Shown here piece after piece: positions 42,604 through 51,405 of a DNA stretch of 64,000 nt. A model generated the notes under the pieces. It had not been told where the DNA came from and ran no database searches. It saw nothing but the letters and a program-made list of their open reading frames with translations. The position numbers and the translations under genes were made by a program. How positions within the stretch are numbered: position 1 is the stretch's first letter; the number at the start of each line of letters is the position of its first letter. The stretch is from Bordetella parapertussis (GTDB taxonomy: Bacteria; Pseudomonadota; Gammaproteobacteria; Burkholderiales; Burkholderiaceae_A), in NCBI GenBank assembly GCA_945862985.1, contig CAMAZF010000009.1:16316-80315 (forward strand), written 5' to 3'.

Positions 42604-43286
42604 TGGTCCCCCCCTGAGCGATGAATGCTGGCATTGAAGGAGAGAATGATTCGATCCTTGCTCCCTTGGTAGGGCATGGCTTGATGGTTTAGCCACGACG
42701 GGAAAATGATGAGACGCCCCTCTTGCGGGGCAAAGTCGAGGTGCGATTGCTGGAGATAGGCATTGCCATAGTCCATCGAGGCTCCAGCTAATCGGTCGAA
42801 ATAGGGCCCATAGAAACGGGTGACTCCATTTCGCTTCCCATAGACGCGGTGAGACTCTCGCTCGGTATCTAGATCTACTTGGACCACGTATACGCCCGAC
42901 CATGAGCAATTACCGTGGCTGTGGATGTCGTGATGAACCCCATCACTGCTGATCTGACACCAGAGTCCGCGAATCTGGACTGCAAGGTCCTCAGAATCAG
43001 CGGGCCAGGTTCCCGCATTGGCCTCACGTGCGGTCAGACCAATCGAGTTCACCAGAAACTCGACCCATTTCTGCCACTCGGGTATGCGTATCCTGGTCAG
43101 GAGATCGTCATTGCTTGCGTAGAACGGAGCACTCTGATCGGCCTGAGGATCAAGGGCACGCATACTTTTGAGCACGCGTGTCAGCAGCGGGTTGAACTCG
43201 GAGGCCTGCTCGAAAACATGCACCCCGACAGGACAGGCCCAGAGCTTCATGGTCTCGTGCTGAGCTGCTTGCAGGCTTGGATTCAT
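42579..43286 (-). CDS. Putative 2-oxoglutarate/Fe(II) oxygenase linked to the form I cox operon
   Basis: A 235-residue protein of the PF13759-like group. It shows H-x-H in D-I-H-S-H-G-N (H122, H124) followed by S-G-V-Y-V-V, and a distal F-P-S-W-L-N-H (H201) with R212 as the likely 2-oxoglutarate contact, then S-F-N-A-S. These are the iron and cosubstrate residues of the family, often prolyl- or asparaginyl-hydroxylase-like. Its ATG overlaps the mocA-like stop as ATGA. This couples it to a CO dehydrogenase maturation operon, an association I do not know from described cox clusters. Confidence 0.75.
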   Translation of the reverse strand: MNPSLQAAQHETMKLWACPVGVHVFEQASEFNPLLTRVLKSMRALDPQADQSAPFYASNDDLLTRIRIPEWQKWVEFLVNSIGLTAREANAGTWPADSEDLAVQIRGLWCQISSDGVHHDIHSHGNCSWSGVYVVQVDLDTERESHRVYGKRNGVTRFYGPYFDRLAGASMDYGNAYLQQSHLDFAPQEGRLIIFPSWLNHQAMPYQGSKDRIILSFNASIHRSGGDQWANYAAS

Positions 43287-43963
43287 ACCGGCTGGTCGAT
43301 GGGCTCAGGCCATACGAGTCGATGACCAGTGGCTGCAGCAAGTGACTCGATGTCTTCAGGTGTGTCGACGTCTTGTCGGTATCGTCGGTTAGGCGTCTCC
43401 CAATGAAAGACTTGATCGGGATGCATCTTCTGCCACTGTTTACAGCCGAATTGAGCATCGCCTGAGAGTATCTCGAGGCAGAGAGACTCCTCAAAGATCA
43501 CCGGGTTGCCGGGCAAACCCTCGACCATGGGGACCACCACTCTCGCCCCGTGAGGGCGCTTCTTAAACGCACTGATGAGGTCCACCATGTCTTGTTGATT
43601 CAAGAGGGGTTGGTCAGCCAGTGCGACGATGACGGCATCGAGCTTACCGTTGAGTCGGTGTAGCCCGAGCCGTAAGGAGCTGTTTTGACCGTCATCTGGA
43701 CTGGGATTGATCGCAAGCGTGACGGGAAAGTCTTGAACCATGGGTTCAATCAGTGCCTTATGGTGGCCCAGTACGACCACAACCTCATCTACGCCAGCGC
43801 CTGAGAGCGCGATGAGCTGTCTTCGTATGAGCGGCACTCCACCCAGTTGAAGCAGACACTTGGGACGATGCCCCATTCGACTGGCAGAGCCTGCCGCGAG
43901 CAACACGGCGCCTACAACCAGCCGGCTGTAGAGGCCACCGCCTCCCTTCAGAATGCAACCCAT
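43283..43963 (-). CDS. mocA: MocA-type molybdenum cofactor nucleotidyltransferase
   Basis: A 226-residue nucleotidyltransferase. The start is the ATG at 43963, overlapping the XdhC stop as TGATG. The signature L-L-A-A-G-x-A-S-R-M-G is followed by P-K-C-L-L-Q-L, A-L-A-D-Q-P and G-N-P-V-I-F, as in MocA/MobA cytidylyl- and guanylyltransferases. CO dehydrogenase uses molybdopterin cytosine dinucleotide, so CTP-dependent MocA activity is expected. Translational coupling on both sides ties it to the cox maturation genes. Confidence 0.88.
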   Translation of the reverse strand: MGCILKGGGGLYSRLVVGAVLLAAGSASRMGHRPKCLLQLGGVPLIRRQLIALSGAGVDEVVVVLGHHKALIEPMVQDFPVTLAINPSPDDGQNSSLRLGLHRLNGKLDAVIVALADQPLLNQQDMVDLISAFKKRPHGARVVVPMVEGLPGNPVIFEESLCLEILSGDAQFGCKQWQKMHPDQVFHWETPNRRYRQDVDTPEDIESLAAATGHRLVWPEPIDQPV

Positions 43964-44799
43964 CAGCCAGTTCCCCCGCAGCAAGATCGAGCGGGGGCAG
44001 GCGGAACGGGTTGGGGATTGATGAGTACTGGCGGGTCCTGAGCGAGAGAGGGCACGCCTCGCCTGGCCCCAACCACAGCCGCCAGGACGCTGAGCGCGAT
44101 CTCCTCTGGTGTTTTCGCGCCGATCGGGACCCCGGCGGGGGAAATGATTCGATTGAGATCGCTGCGAGGGATGCCGACATCCATCAGCTCTTGTTGAATC
44201 TTGGCCCACTTACGTGCACTTGCGATGAACCAGATCTGGGCGTCGGGGCTCCCCAGGGCATCTCTGATGGCCTGGACGTCACCCTGACCTTGAGTCGCGA
44301 TCACCGCCCATCGCACCTGATCCTGAGGGGTCGACACCTGAGGGATTGAGATGACCGGGATACCCACGCGGCTCGCCAGATCACTCAGAACCCGGGCGAC
44401 AGGCGCTTGGCCATAGACATGGAGGGGTGCAGCCGGTCGATGCGGCTCGATAAAGAGCTCGACACTGCCCCCGGAGTGGCAGGCCATGGGGACCTGGCGG
44501 ATCCCATCCTCCGCTCCCTCTGTCACCTGAGGGGTGATCCGGATGGTCATCGGAAGGCCGGTTTGGAGTGTCTCCTCGATGGCGCGCTTGACCACCGGCT
44601 GGGCACAGCCCCCTCCGATCCATCCATAGAAAGCACCGTCGGAGGTGACGACCGCCTTGTCGCCCGCCCGAGCAGACGCAGGAGGTTCCACCCTGAGAAC
44701 AGTGACCAGTGCATAGGGAAGGCCTTGGGTTTCAAACTGATTGAGGGCTGTGAGCCAGTCTTTGGCAGCAATGCTTGGGGCGGGGCGAAGATCTTGCAT
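43963..44799 (-). CDS. XdhC/CoxI-family molybdenum cofactor maturation protein
   Basis: A 278-residue protein. The N-terminal XdhC/CoxI domain (V-T-V-L-R-V-E-P-P-A-S-A-R-A-G-D-K, then W-I-G-G-G-C) is followed by a Rossmann-like domain (L-H-V-Y-G-Q-A-P-V-A). It ends with a Cys-rich S-C-C-G-G tail, seen in several CoxI/XdhC members. XdhC binds the finished cofactor and helps its sulphuration and insertion. It starts 11 bases after coxE and overlaps mocA. Confidence 0.88.
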   Translation of the reverse strand: MQDLRPAPSIAAKDWLTALNQFETQGLPYALVTVLRVEPPASARAGDKAVVTSDGAFYGWIGGGCAQPVVKRAIEETLQTGLPMTIRITPQVTEGAEDGIRQVPMACHSGGSVELFIEPHRPAAPLHVYGQAPVARVLSDLASRVGIPVISIPQVSTPQDQVRWAVIATQGQGDVQAIRDALGSPDAQIWFIASARKWAKIQQELMDVGIPRSDLNRIISPAGVPIGAKTPEEIALSVLAAVVGARRGVPSLAQDPPVLINPQPVPPAPARSCCGGTG

Positions 44800-44810
44800 G
44801 GGAGATGTCC

Positions 44811-45983
44811 TTAAGCGAATGCGCTCTGAAGGGATGATCGTAGGCTCGGAAAGTCGTAGGCAGGCAGCCAGCGCTGAACATAGGGCCTCGCGGCATGCGC
44901 GGCTTCAGAAACCGGCTTCTCACGGGTGGGATAAAACCAGTCCATTCTGACCCCTTTGCTCGAGAGCCACTCGAGCGAACTGCCCAAGTTCTCAGCGGGA
45001 TCGGTGTCAAAGCCATCAGAAAAAATCCAGACTCGGGTGCGTCGGCCCAGTTTGATCGTCGGGGTGGCCAGACGAAGCGCACGAATGCTCGCTGCGATTC
45101 GCGTTCCTGACTGAAACCCCGCTGTTACTGCGTTGATTCTCTCCTGGACAGCTGGCGTATCTCTTTTCATCAGGTCGGTGACTTCGATCATTCGAACGTG
45201 AAATACAAATACGCGAGCGTTCATCACCCGATGAAAGGCCCTTGAGGCTCTGAGCGCGAGTGCTGCATGTGATTCCATGGATCGAGAGACGTCGTTGAGA
45301 ATGATGATCTCGACAGGCTCATGTCGCGGGGTCTTCCAGCATGGGATGAGCGACTCACCCAGGAGCGCTGCACTCTGTCTGAGGGTCTGCCGCCCATCGA
45401 TACGTGACCCCCTCACACTCGAACGCCAACGACGGGTTGGGGTCTGTGGGAGCTGTCTTTGCATCTGCCGTGCGAGTCGCTCTAGCGATATGAGGTCGGA
45501 GGGCATCCACATCTGGCCTCTTCGGTCATGTAAGGCATCGAGCTGACTGGCCCCTCCCATTGCCTGCTGAGCCGAGTCCAGGTTCTCTTGCATCTGGTGT
45601 GTGCCTGCTACGTCTGAGTCTGCTCCGGAGGGGCGATGAGAGGGCGACCCGGGCATTTCTTGGCCGTGTGCCTGTGAGGCGTCTACGCGCTGTTGGAGGC
45701 TTGGGCTGGGCCTTGTCTGGCCCGAGACCTTGCTGGAGCCGCGAACGCGATGAGGTTCCCAAAAACGCTGAAAGAGGTCTGGCCAGGCAAGTGAATCGCG
45801 CTTCGACTGACACGCGATGGGACGCCAGAGGCTTTCGACTTCTCGCAGGGTTGCCATGGGACGGAGGTGAAGCACGCGCAGGAAATCAGCGACTTCTTGA
45901 GTTCCCACTCTCAATCCAGACTCACGAAGAAAAGTGCCAAAACAGCGCACTCGCTCGGTAGGCCAGCTGAGACTAGTGGCCAT
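44811..45983 (-). CDS. coxE: CoxE-like VWA-domain protein (form I cluster)
   Basis: A 390-residue protein. The N-terminal half is helical and charged; the C-terminal half is a von Willebrand A domain with the MIDAS motif D231-V-S233-R-S235 and later S-G-T-R and S-D-G-F-D-T-D. In Oligotropha, CoxE works with the AAA+ ATPase CoxD to assemble the unusual Cu-S-Mo centre. It overlaps coxD by 11 bases. Confidence 0.88.
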   Translation of the reverse strand: MATSLSWPTERVRCFGTFLRESGLRVGTQEVADFLRVLHLRPMATLREVESLWRPIACQSKRDSLAWPDLFQRFWEPHRVRGSSKVSGQTRPSPSLQQRVDASQAHGQEMPGSPSHRPSGADSDVAGTHQMQENLDSAQQAMGGASQLDALHDRRGQMWMPSDLISLERLARQMQRQLPQTPTRRWRSSVRGSRIDGRQTLRQSAALLGESLIPCWKTPRHEPVEIIILNDVSRSMESHAALALRASRAFHRVMNARVFVFHVRMIEVTDLMKRDTPAVQERINAVTAGFQSGTRIAASIRALRLATPTIKLGRRTRVWIFSDGFDTDPAENLGSSLEWLSSKGVRMDWFYPTREKPVSEAAHAARPYVQRWLPAYDFPSLRSSLQSAFA

Positions 45984-46872
45984 AACGTTCTTGAAGACGC
46001 CGAAAGCTGCCCGCGTCCATCAAAAAGCGGTCCTCCCGCGTTTTGAGTAGGCAGCCGAGGGTGCTTTGAACCACCTCAAAATCGTCCGGGAGTTCCCGGT
46101 GCCCACAGTGATGAAGGGCTCGAAGCCAATCAAGACTCTCTGCTAACCCGGGGCGTTTCTGAAGGTCTTCCTTTCGCAGTCCTTGAACGATCTGCACGAC
46201 CGCCTCAACCAGTCTGATGTCTGCGTTCGGGACCGCACTCTGAAGAATGCTTCTTTCTCGAAAAGCGTCAGGATAGTCAAGGACGTGGAACAGGCAGCGA
46301 CGCCGAAGCGCATCTGAAAGGCCACGCGTGCCGTTGCTCGTCAGAATGACTCGCGGAATGACGGTTGCTTTCACCGTGCCCAGCTCGGGAATACTCATCT
46401 GGAACTCGGAGAGGACCTCGAGCAGAAAGGCCTCAAAGGCTTCATCTGCACGATCTACTTCATCGATGAGTAGAACGGCCCCCTCCGGCTGAGTGATGGC
46501 AGAGAGAAGAGGCTTGGCTAGGAGATAGTCTCGGGTGTAGAGGTTGGCCTCCTGGAGATCTGGCCTCAGACGGACCGACAACAACTGCTTTGCGACATTC
46601 CATTCGTAGGCCGCATCTGCGAGATCGAGTCCCTCAAAACATTGAAGTCGAATCAGCGGGCGATCAAGCGCCCTCGCAAGTGCAGCAGCCAGGGCGGTCT
46701 TACCCACCCCAGCCTCTCCCTCCAGGAGAATCGGACGCTCGAGATGCTCAGAGAGCCAAGCGACGGAGGCAAGCGCCTCATCTGCAAAATAGCCCTCATG
46801 TGCGAGTCGCTCGCGCAAAGCTGATGCGGATGCGCCAGAACTGGCGGCCAACGGCACCGAGGGCGCGTTCAT
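45973..46872 (-). CDS. coxD: CoxD-like MoxR AAA+ ATPase (form I cluster)
   Basis: A 299-residue ATPase starting at the ATG at 46872, which overlaps the coxG stop (ATGA). Walker A (G-E-A-G-V-G-K-T, 52-59), Walker B (V-L-L-I-D-E-V-D-R-A-D) and the sensor T-S-N-G-T-R are intact. In characterised CO dehydrogenase systems CoxD drives sulphur and copper insertion into the active site. A second copy belongs to the form II cluster at 61417. Confidence 0.92.
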   Translation of the reverse strand: MNAPSVPLAASSGASASALRERLAHEGYFADEALASVAWLSEHLERPILLEGEAGVGKTALAAALARALDRPLIRLQCFEGLDLADAAYEWNVAKQLLSVRLRPDLQEANLYTRDYLLAKPLLSAITQPEGAVLLIDEVDRADEAFEAFLLEVLSEFQMSIPELGTVKATVIPRVILTSNGTRGLSDALRRRCLFHVLDYPDAFRERSILQSAVPNADIRLVEAVVQIVQGLRKEDLQKRPGLAESLDWLRALHHCGHRELPDDFEVVQSTLGCLLKTREDRFLMDAGSFRRLQERYGH

Positions 46873-47477
46873 GACTTGCCAGCGCGACTTCCAAAGAGAC
46901 CCCCAAACCAACCCTTGATGAGGCTCCAGAGGATGGCCAGGCCGTTGAGTTCAGTCTGTCGGTGGGGCGATGCAGGGGCTGCTGCCTCGCCTTCGGACGC
47001 TTTCGAAGGGGCTCCCTCAAGCACGACCGATGATGCGCTTGCACGGAAATGATCAACAAATTGCCCAAGGATGACATCAGAGACCTGAACCATCATGCGG
47101 CCCCCAAATTGAGCGAACTTTCCGTTCACGATGACTTTCGCATCACCCAAGAGGACACTTTTTCCATCGGGCGTCGATTCAATCGTCGCTGTTAAATCCA
47201 TCGAAGCTGACGATCCGCCCTTATCAGCCCCCTTTCCACGAAGAACCATGCGCTTGGCGGCCTCGTCAATCTCAAGCACCTCTACAAGGCCACCGAACTG
47301 AGCGCTGGCAGGGCCGACCTTCACCTTGACCGTTCCCTTGTAAGACTGGGCATCGACCTGCTCGGTCAGGTCGGCCCCGGGCATGCAGGACGCGACTGCC
47401 TTGAGATCTCGTAGGATGGTCCAGGCCTGGTCGACATGGACGTCAAGCGGGTACTGCTTCGAGAGACTGACTTCCAC
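46869..47477 (-). CDS. coxG: CoxG-like SRPBCC protein (form I cluster), probable membrane anchor
   Basis: A 202-residue protein beginning with a GTG at 47477; AAGGA six bases upstream supports it. Residues 1-150 form the CO dehydrogenase subunit G (SRPBCC) fold: D-V-x-x-A-W-x-I-L-R-D, A-S-C-M-P-G-A, then Y-K-G-T-V-K-V-K-V-G-P and F-A-Q-F-G-G-R. A linker leads to a C-terminal amphipathic or hydrophobic segment (A-I-L-W-S-L-I-K-G-W-F-G-G-L-F-G). CoxG has been implicated in membrane attachment of CO dehydrogenase and in quinone delivery. Confidence 0.9.
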   Translation of the reverse strand: MEVSLSKQYPLDVHVDQAWTILRDLKAVASCMPGADLTEQVDAQSYKGTVKVKVGPASAQFGGLVEVLEIDEAAKRMVLRGKGADKGGSSASMDLTATIESTPDGKSVLLGDAKVIVNGKFAQFGGRMMVQVSDVILGQFVDHFRASASSVVLEGAPSKASEGEAAAPASPHRQTELNGLAILWSLIKGWFGGLFGSRAGKS

Positions 47478-47486
47478 AGTGAGTCC

Positions 47487-49898
47487 TTATAGAGCGAGGT
47501 TGTTCTCTTTGAGCGCCTTCCAAACACGGAAGGATGTGTGAGGCATGTCTAGGTGGGTCACACCGACATGTGAGAACGCATCCACGACCGCAGAGGTAAA
47601 GGTGGGAATGGAACCCACATGCGGCGACTCGGCAACCCCTTTTGCACCAATCGGGTGGTGAGGGGAGGGCGTCACCGTGTGATCAGTCTCCCACTTCGGG
47701 GTCTCGACCGCCGTTGGGAGAAAGTAGTCCATGAGCGTATTGCCCATGAGGTTCCCCTGTGCATCAAAAGGCATTTGCTGTCCCATTGCGACGGCAAATC
47801 CTTCAGTCAGGCCCCCATGGATCTGACCTTCAATGATCATGGGGTTGATGCGAGTACCGCAGTCATCGAGTGCATAGAACCGACGAATCTTGGTCTCACC
47901 GGTGGTGCGGTCAATATCGACCACGCAGAGGTAAATACCGAAGGGATACGTGAAGTTGGGTGGGTCGTAGTAGTGGACGGCTTCTAAGCCAGGCTCAAGC
48001 CCTGCGGGGGGCTGGTTATAGGCCGCCCAAGCAATATCCTTCATGGTCTTGAACTTGCTGTCGTCGCCCTTTACCTTGAAGCGATCGACCTCCCAATCGA
48101 GGTCACCCTCGGCCACTTCGAGAAGGTGGGCTGCAATTTTGCGCGCCTTCGCGTGGATCTTTCTCGCAGCCAGTGCAATGGCTGCCCCCGCAACCGGGGT
48201 TGAGCGCGATCCATAGGTGCCCAGCCCGTAAGGTGCCGTACTGGTGTCGCCCTCTTCAACCTGAATGACTTCGCTGGGAATGCCCAGTTCGGTCGCGATG
48301 ATTTGGGCGTAGGTGGTCTGGTGGCCTTGCCCTTGTGTGATGGTTCCCATCCGGGCGATACCGCTGCCGGTGGGGTGAATGCGGATTTCGCAGGAATCAA
48401 ACATACCAGCGCCGAGGATGTCGCACATCTTGCTAGGTCCAGCGCCCACCACTTCCGTGAAGGTGACCAGCCCAATACCCATCAGGGTTGGCGAGTTTGG
48501 GTCGGCACGCTTGGCGGCCTGCTCGGCTCGCAGCGCCTTGTAGTCCACCGCGTCGAGAACCTTTTTGAGCGCAGTATGATAGTCGCCGGAGTCGTACTCG
48601 AAACCAAACGCACTGGTGTAGGGAAACTGCTCTTTGCGAATGAAGTTCTTCTCGCGAATCTCGGCTTTGTCCATCCCGAGCTTCTGTGCAAGTACGTCAA
48701 CCATTCGCTCAATCAGGTAGACCGCCTCGGTCACGCGGAACGAGCAGCGGTAGGCCACCCCTCCTGGGGCTTTGTTGGTATACACGCCCTTGACACTGCA
48801 ATGTGCAGCCGCAATGTCGTAGCTTCCCGAACAAATGTGAAAGAGTCCTGCCGGAAACTTGGTTGGATCTGCACAGGCATCAAAGGCACCGTGGTCTGCA
48901 ACCACGTTGACACGAAGCCCCAAAATCTTTCCGTCTTGGGTGGCGGCGAGTTCACCATCCATGTGGTAGTCCCGCGCAAAAGCGGTTGTGGAGATGTTCT
49001 CAATTCGATCCTCCACCCATTTGACTGGGCGCCCGAGAACAATGGAGGCCACGATGGCACAGACATATCCGGGATACACACCGACCTTGTTTCCAAATCC
49101 GCCGCCAATATCTGGGGAGATGATTCGAACCTTGGACTCTGGGATTCCCGATAGCAGTGACACGACTGTACGAACCACGTGCGGCGCTTGAGAGGTCATC
49201 CAGGTCGTGAGCTCACCGCGCACGGGATCAAAGCTGGCAACTGCCCCGCAGGTCTCCAATGGGCATGGGTGCACTCGGGGGTAGTACATATGCTGTGAGA
49301 CCGTAACCGGTGCACTCGCGAAGGCTGCGTCTGCCGCGTCCTTATCTCCAGCATCCCAAGTAAAAATGTGGTTATGGTGCTCGCGCTTTCCATGCGCCCC
49401 TTCGGTCTTTCCGGCCAAATCTTCACGGAGCACGGGCGCATCCGGAGCGAGGGCGGCATAGGGGTCCATGACGACAGGCAGCTCGTCGTATTCCACCTCG
49501 ACCGCCTCGACTGCGTCAGCGGCAATGTATCGATCATCTGCAATCACAATGGCCACTTCCTGCATCTGGAAATGGACCTTCTCATCTGCCAGGACGGCTG
49601 CAACGTCACCTGCAAGCGTAGGCATCCAATGCAGCTTGAGGGGCTTGAGGTCGTCCGCGGTCAGGACTGCGTGGACGCCAGGCATGGCGAGCGCCGCTTC
49701 TTTATGGATCTTTTTGATTCGAGCATGAGCCACCGGGGCTCTGACAATGTCCATGTGAAGCATGCCTGGCAGCTTCAGGTCGTCAACGTAATTTCCTTTA
49801 CCTTGGATGAATCGGGCATCTTCCTTGCGCAGACGAGATGCGCCCATTCCTGCAAGGGCGAGTGCGCGTGATTCGGCGTTTTCAACAGGTGCGTTCAT
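47487..49898 (-). CDS. coxL: Form I aerobic CO dehydrogenase, large (molybdenum) subunit
   Basis: An 803-residue molybdenum hydroxylase. The form I active-site motif A382-Y-R-C385-S-F-R is exact; this Cys holds the copper of the Cu-S-Mo centre in the Oligotropha enzyme. The base E757 (G-A-K-G-V-A-E-S-P-H-V-G) is also present, and downstream E-A-V-Y-x-I-E-R-M matches true CO dehydrogenases closely. It oxidises CO to CO2 and passes electrons through CoxS and CoxM to the respiratory chain. The ATG at 49898 has GGAG nine bases upstream. Gene order M-S-L is the form I order. Confidence 0.96.
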   Translation of the reverse strand: MNAPVENAESRALALAGMGASRLRKEDARFIQGKGNYVDDLKLPGMLHMDIVRAPVAHARIKKIHKEAALAMPGVHAVLTADDLKPLKLHWMPTLAGDVAAVLADEKVHFQMQEVAIVIADDRYIAADAVEAVEVEYDELPVVMDPYAALAPDAPVLREDLAGKTEGAHGKREHHNHIFTWDAGDKDAADAAFASAPVTVSQHMYYPRVHPCPLETCGAVASFDPVRGELTTWMTSQAPHVVRTVVSLLSGIPESKVRIISPDIGGGFGNKVGVYPGYVCAIVASIVLGRPVKWVEDRIENISTTAFARDYHMDGELAATQDGKILGLRVNVVADHGAFDACADPTKFPAGLFHICSGSYDIAAAHCSVKGVYTNKAPGGVAYRCSFRVTEAVYLIERMVDVLAQKLGMDKAEIREKNFIRKEQFPYTSAFGFEYDSGDYHTALKKVLDAVDYKALRAEQAAKRADPNSPTLMGIGLVTFTEVVGAGPSKMCDILGAGMFDSCEIRIHPTGSGIARMGTITQGQGHQTTYAQIIATELGIPSEVIQVEEGDTSTAPYGLGTYGSRSTPVAGAAIALAARKIHAKARKIAAHLLEVAEGDLDWEVDRFKVKGDDSKFKTMKDIAWAAYNQPPAGLEPGLEAVHYYDPPNFTYPFGIYLCVVDIDRTTGETKIRRFYALDDCGTRINPMIIEGQIHGGLTEGFAVAMGQQMPFDAQGNLMGNTLMDYFLPTAVETPKWETDHTVTPSPHHPIGAKGVAESPHVGSIPTFTSAVVDAFSHVGVTHLDMPHTSFRVWKALKENNLAL

Positions 49899-49921
49899 GT
49901 TGTGGTCTCCGGAGTCGGAAC

Positions 49922-50413
49922 TTAGGCCGCAGCTGCAGCGGATTCTTTGAGCTTGTTGGCCGCGTACTGAACAGCCTTGATGATGTTCTGATAGCCCGTA
50001 CAGCGGCAGAGATTTCCGCTGATACCCACACGAATCTCTTCCTCGGTTGGACTGGGGTTCTCTTGAAGAAGCCGGTAGGCTCGCATCAGCATGCCGGGGG
50101 TGCAATAGCCGCATTGAAGGCCATGCTCTTTGTAGAACCCCTCCTGAACCGCATGCAGCACGCCGCCCTGGGCAAGACCTTCGACAGTCAAAACATCCGA
50201 GCCATCGCACTGCACTGCCAGATGAGTACAGGCCTTTACGGATTGGCCGTCGATGTCGACGGTGCAGGTTCCACAGTGGCTGGTCTCACACCCAATGTGA
50301 GCGCCCGTTAGGTTCATTTTCTCTCGAAGAAAATGCACGAGGAGTGTTCGCGGCTCGACGGCCTCTTCAATCTCCTTGCCGTTGAGGGTCATTTTGATCA
50401 ATTTCTTGGACAT
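49922..50413 (-). CDS. coxS: Form I CO dehydrogenase, small (2x[2Fe-2S]) subunit
   Basis: A 163-residue iron-sulphur protein starting at the ATG at 50413. Both [2Fe-2S] clusters are complete: C42, C47, C50 and C62 of the plant-ferredoxin type, and C101, C104, C136 and C138 of the alpha-helical type (G-Y-C-T-P-G, then C-R-C-T-G-Y). It relays electrons from the molybdenum site to FAD. It is 22 bases after coxM and 23 before coxL. Confidence 0.96.
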   Translation of the reverse strand: MSKKLIKMTLNGKEIEEAVEPRTLLVHFLREKMNLTGAHIGCETSHCGTCTVDIDGQSVKACTHLAVQCDGSDVLTVEGLAQGGVLHAVQEGFYKEHGLQCGYCTPGMLMRAYRLLQENPSPTEEEIRVGISGNLCRCTGYQNIIKAVQYAANKLKESAAAAA

Positions 50414-50435
50414 GTCTGTTTGCCTCTCGAAGGGT

Positions 50436-51299
50436 TTATGCGCAGCGTGAAGCGGCGTTCTGAATTGCTCGCTTGACCATGGCACCTGCCATGGCCGTCT
50501 TGTATTCGGGATCCCCTCGAAGGTCCTCAGCGGGATCGCAGATCGCCATGGCGGCGTCTGCTGCGGCCGTGAGTGATGCTTCATGGATCGGTTGTCCCAT
50601 CAGGGCGGCCTCTGCTGCTTCAGCGCGAAGGGCGGTAGGGGCGAGGTTGGTGAGCGTCAGGCGTGCGAAGGTGACGACCCCACCTTGCATCTTGAGCACG
50701 GCGGCGCATGCAGCCGTGGCCCAGTCACCGGTCTTGCGCTTGAGCTTTTCATATGCGTAACCCGTTCCGGCTGCAAATGGTTTGGCGTGTATTTCAACCA
50801 AAACCTCGTTCTCCTCGAGTGCCGTCATGTAGGTGCCAAAGAAGAAGTCGGACGCAGCAACCGTGCGTTTGCCATTGGGCCCCTGAAGCACAAAGGACGC
50901 TTCAATTGCCATAGACAACGCAGGATGGTCATTGCCAGGGTCTCCGTGGGCAATGTCGCCTCCAATGGTCCCTCGGTTACGAACCTGAGGGTCGGCAATC
51001 AGTTTGGCCGCGTCTGACAGCAGGGGGAGATGTTGTTGAATGATCGGGCTGTTGATGAGCTCATTCTCACTGGTCATGGCGCCAATCACGACCATGCCGT
51101 TCTCGACTCGAATGCCCTTGAGTTCGGGAATTCGGTTGATATCAATCAGATGTTCCGGCTGTGCAAAGCGCAGCTTCATCATGGGGAGCAGGCTGTGGCC
51201 GCCTGCAAGCAGCTTGGCTTCAGAGCCGAGCGAGGTGAGTAGCCCAACCGCCTCTGCGACGGTTTTGGGCGCGTGGTATTCGAAGCGTGGGGGAATCAA
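50436..51299 (-). CDS. coxM: Form I CO dehydrogenase, medium (FAD) subunit
   Basis: A 287-residue flavoprotein, first gene of the form I string. FAD motifs A-G-G-H-S (32-36) and T-I-G-G-D (111-115) are present at the same places as in Oligotropha CoxM. The start codon is TTG at 51299, supported by GAGGAG six bases upstream. It hands electrons from CoxS to the quinone pool. An inverted repeat lies just upstream of its ribosome site. Confidence 0.95.
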   Translation of the reverse strand: MIPPRFEYHAPKTVAEAVGLLTSLGSEAKLLAGGHSLLPMMKLRFAQPEHLIDINRIPELKGIRVENGMVVIGAMTSENELINSPIIQQHLPLLSDAAKLIADPQVRNRGTIGGDIAHGDPGNDHPALSMAIEASFVLQGPNGKRTVAASDFFFGTYMTALEENEVLVEIHAKPFAAGTGYAYEKLKRKTGDWATAACAAVLKMQGGVVTFARLTLTNLAPTALRAEAAEAALMGQPIHEASLTAAADAAMAICDPAEDLRGDPEYKTAMAGAMVKRAIQNAASRCA

Positions 51300-51320
51300 G
51301 GCAAACTCCTCAGATGGGGG

Positions 51321-51343
51321 TTGGACATCATTGATTTGTCCAA
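51321..51343. promoter_or_regulatory. Inverted repeat in the coxM leader
   Basis: TTGGACA and TGTCCAA form perfect 7-base arms around a 9-base spacer. The element lies 9 bases upstream of the coxM Shine-Dalgarno sequence, so it does not mask it. It could be an operator for an unidentified regulator or a leader stem-loop. No cox regulator gene is in the window. Confidence 0.5.
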
Positions 51344-51393
51344 GACATCGTCTGCCTGATGCAGGGAGGCGTCTACCTAGTACTTTCGAGGTA

Positions 51394-51405
51394 AGGGTGT
51401 ACCCT
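51394..51405. promoter_or_regulatory. Short palindromic element upstream of the form I cox operon
   Basis: AGGGT and ACCCT arms flank two bases and touch the stop codon of the XdhC paralogue, about 95 bases before the coxM start. The site is suitably placed for an activator upstream of the cox promoter, but a 12-base repeat can occur by chance. Confidence 0.3.

Noticed and set aside
44811..45983. CoxE as a cobaltochelatase or magnesium-chelatase subunit
   Set aside because: VWA plus MoxR pairs are shared by chelatases, but the gene lies between coxD and xdhC in a cox operon and lacks the chelatase AAA domain.
48303..49154. Plus-strand 283-codon frame
   Set aside because: It is antisense to the form I coxL and is a by-product of its codon bias.
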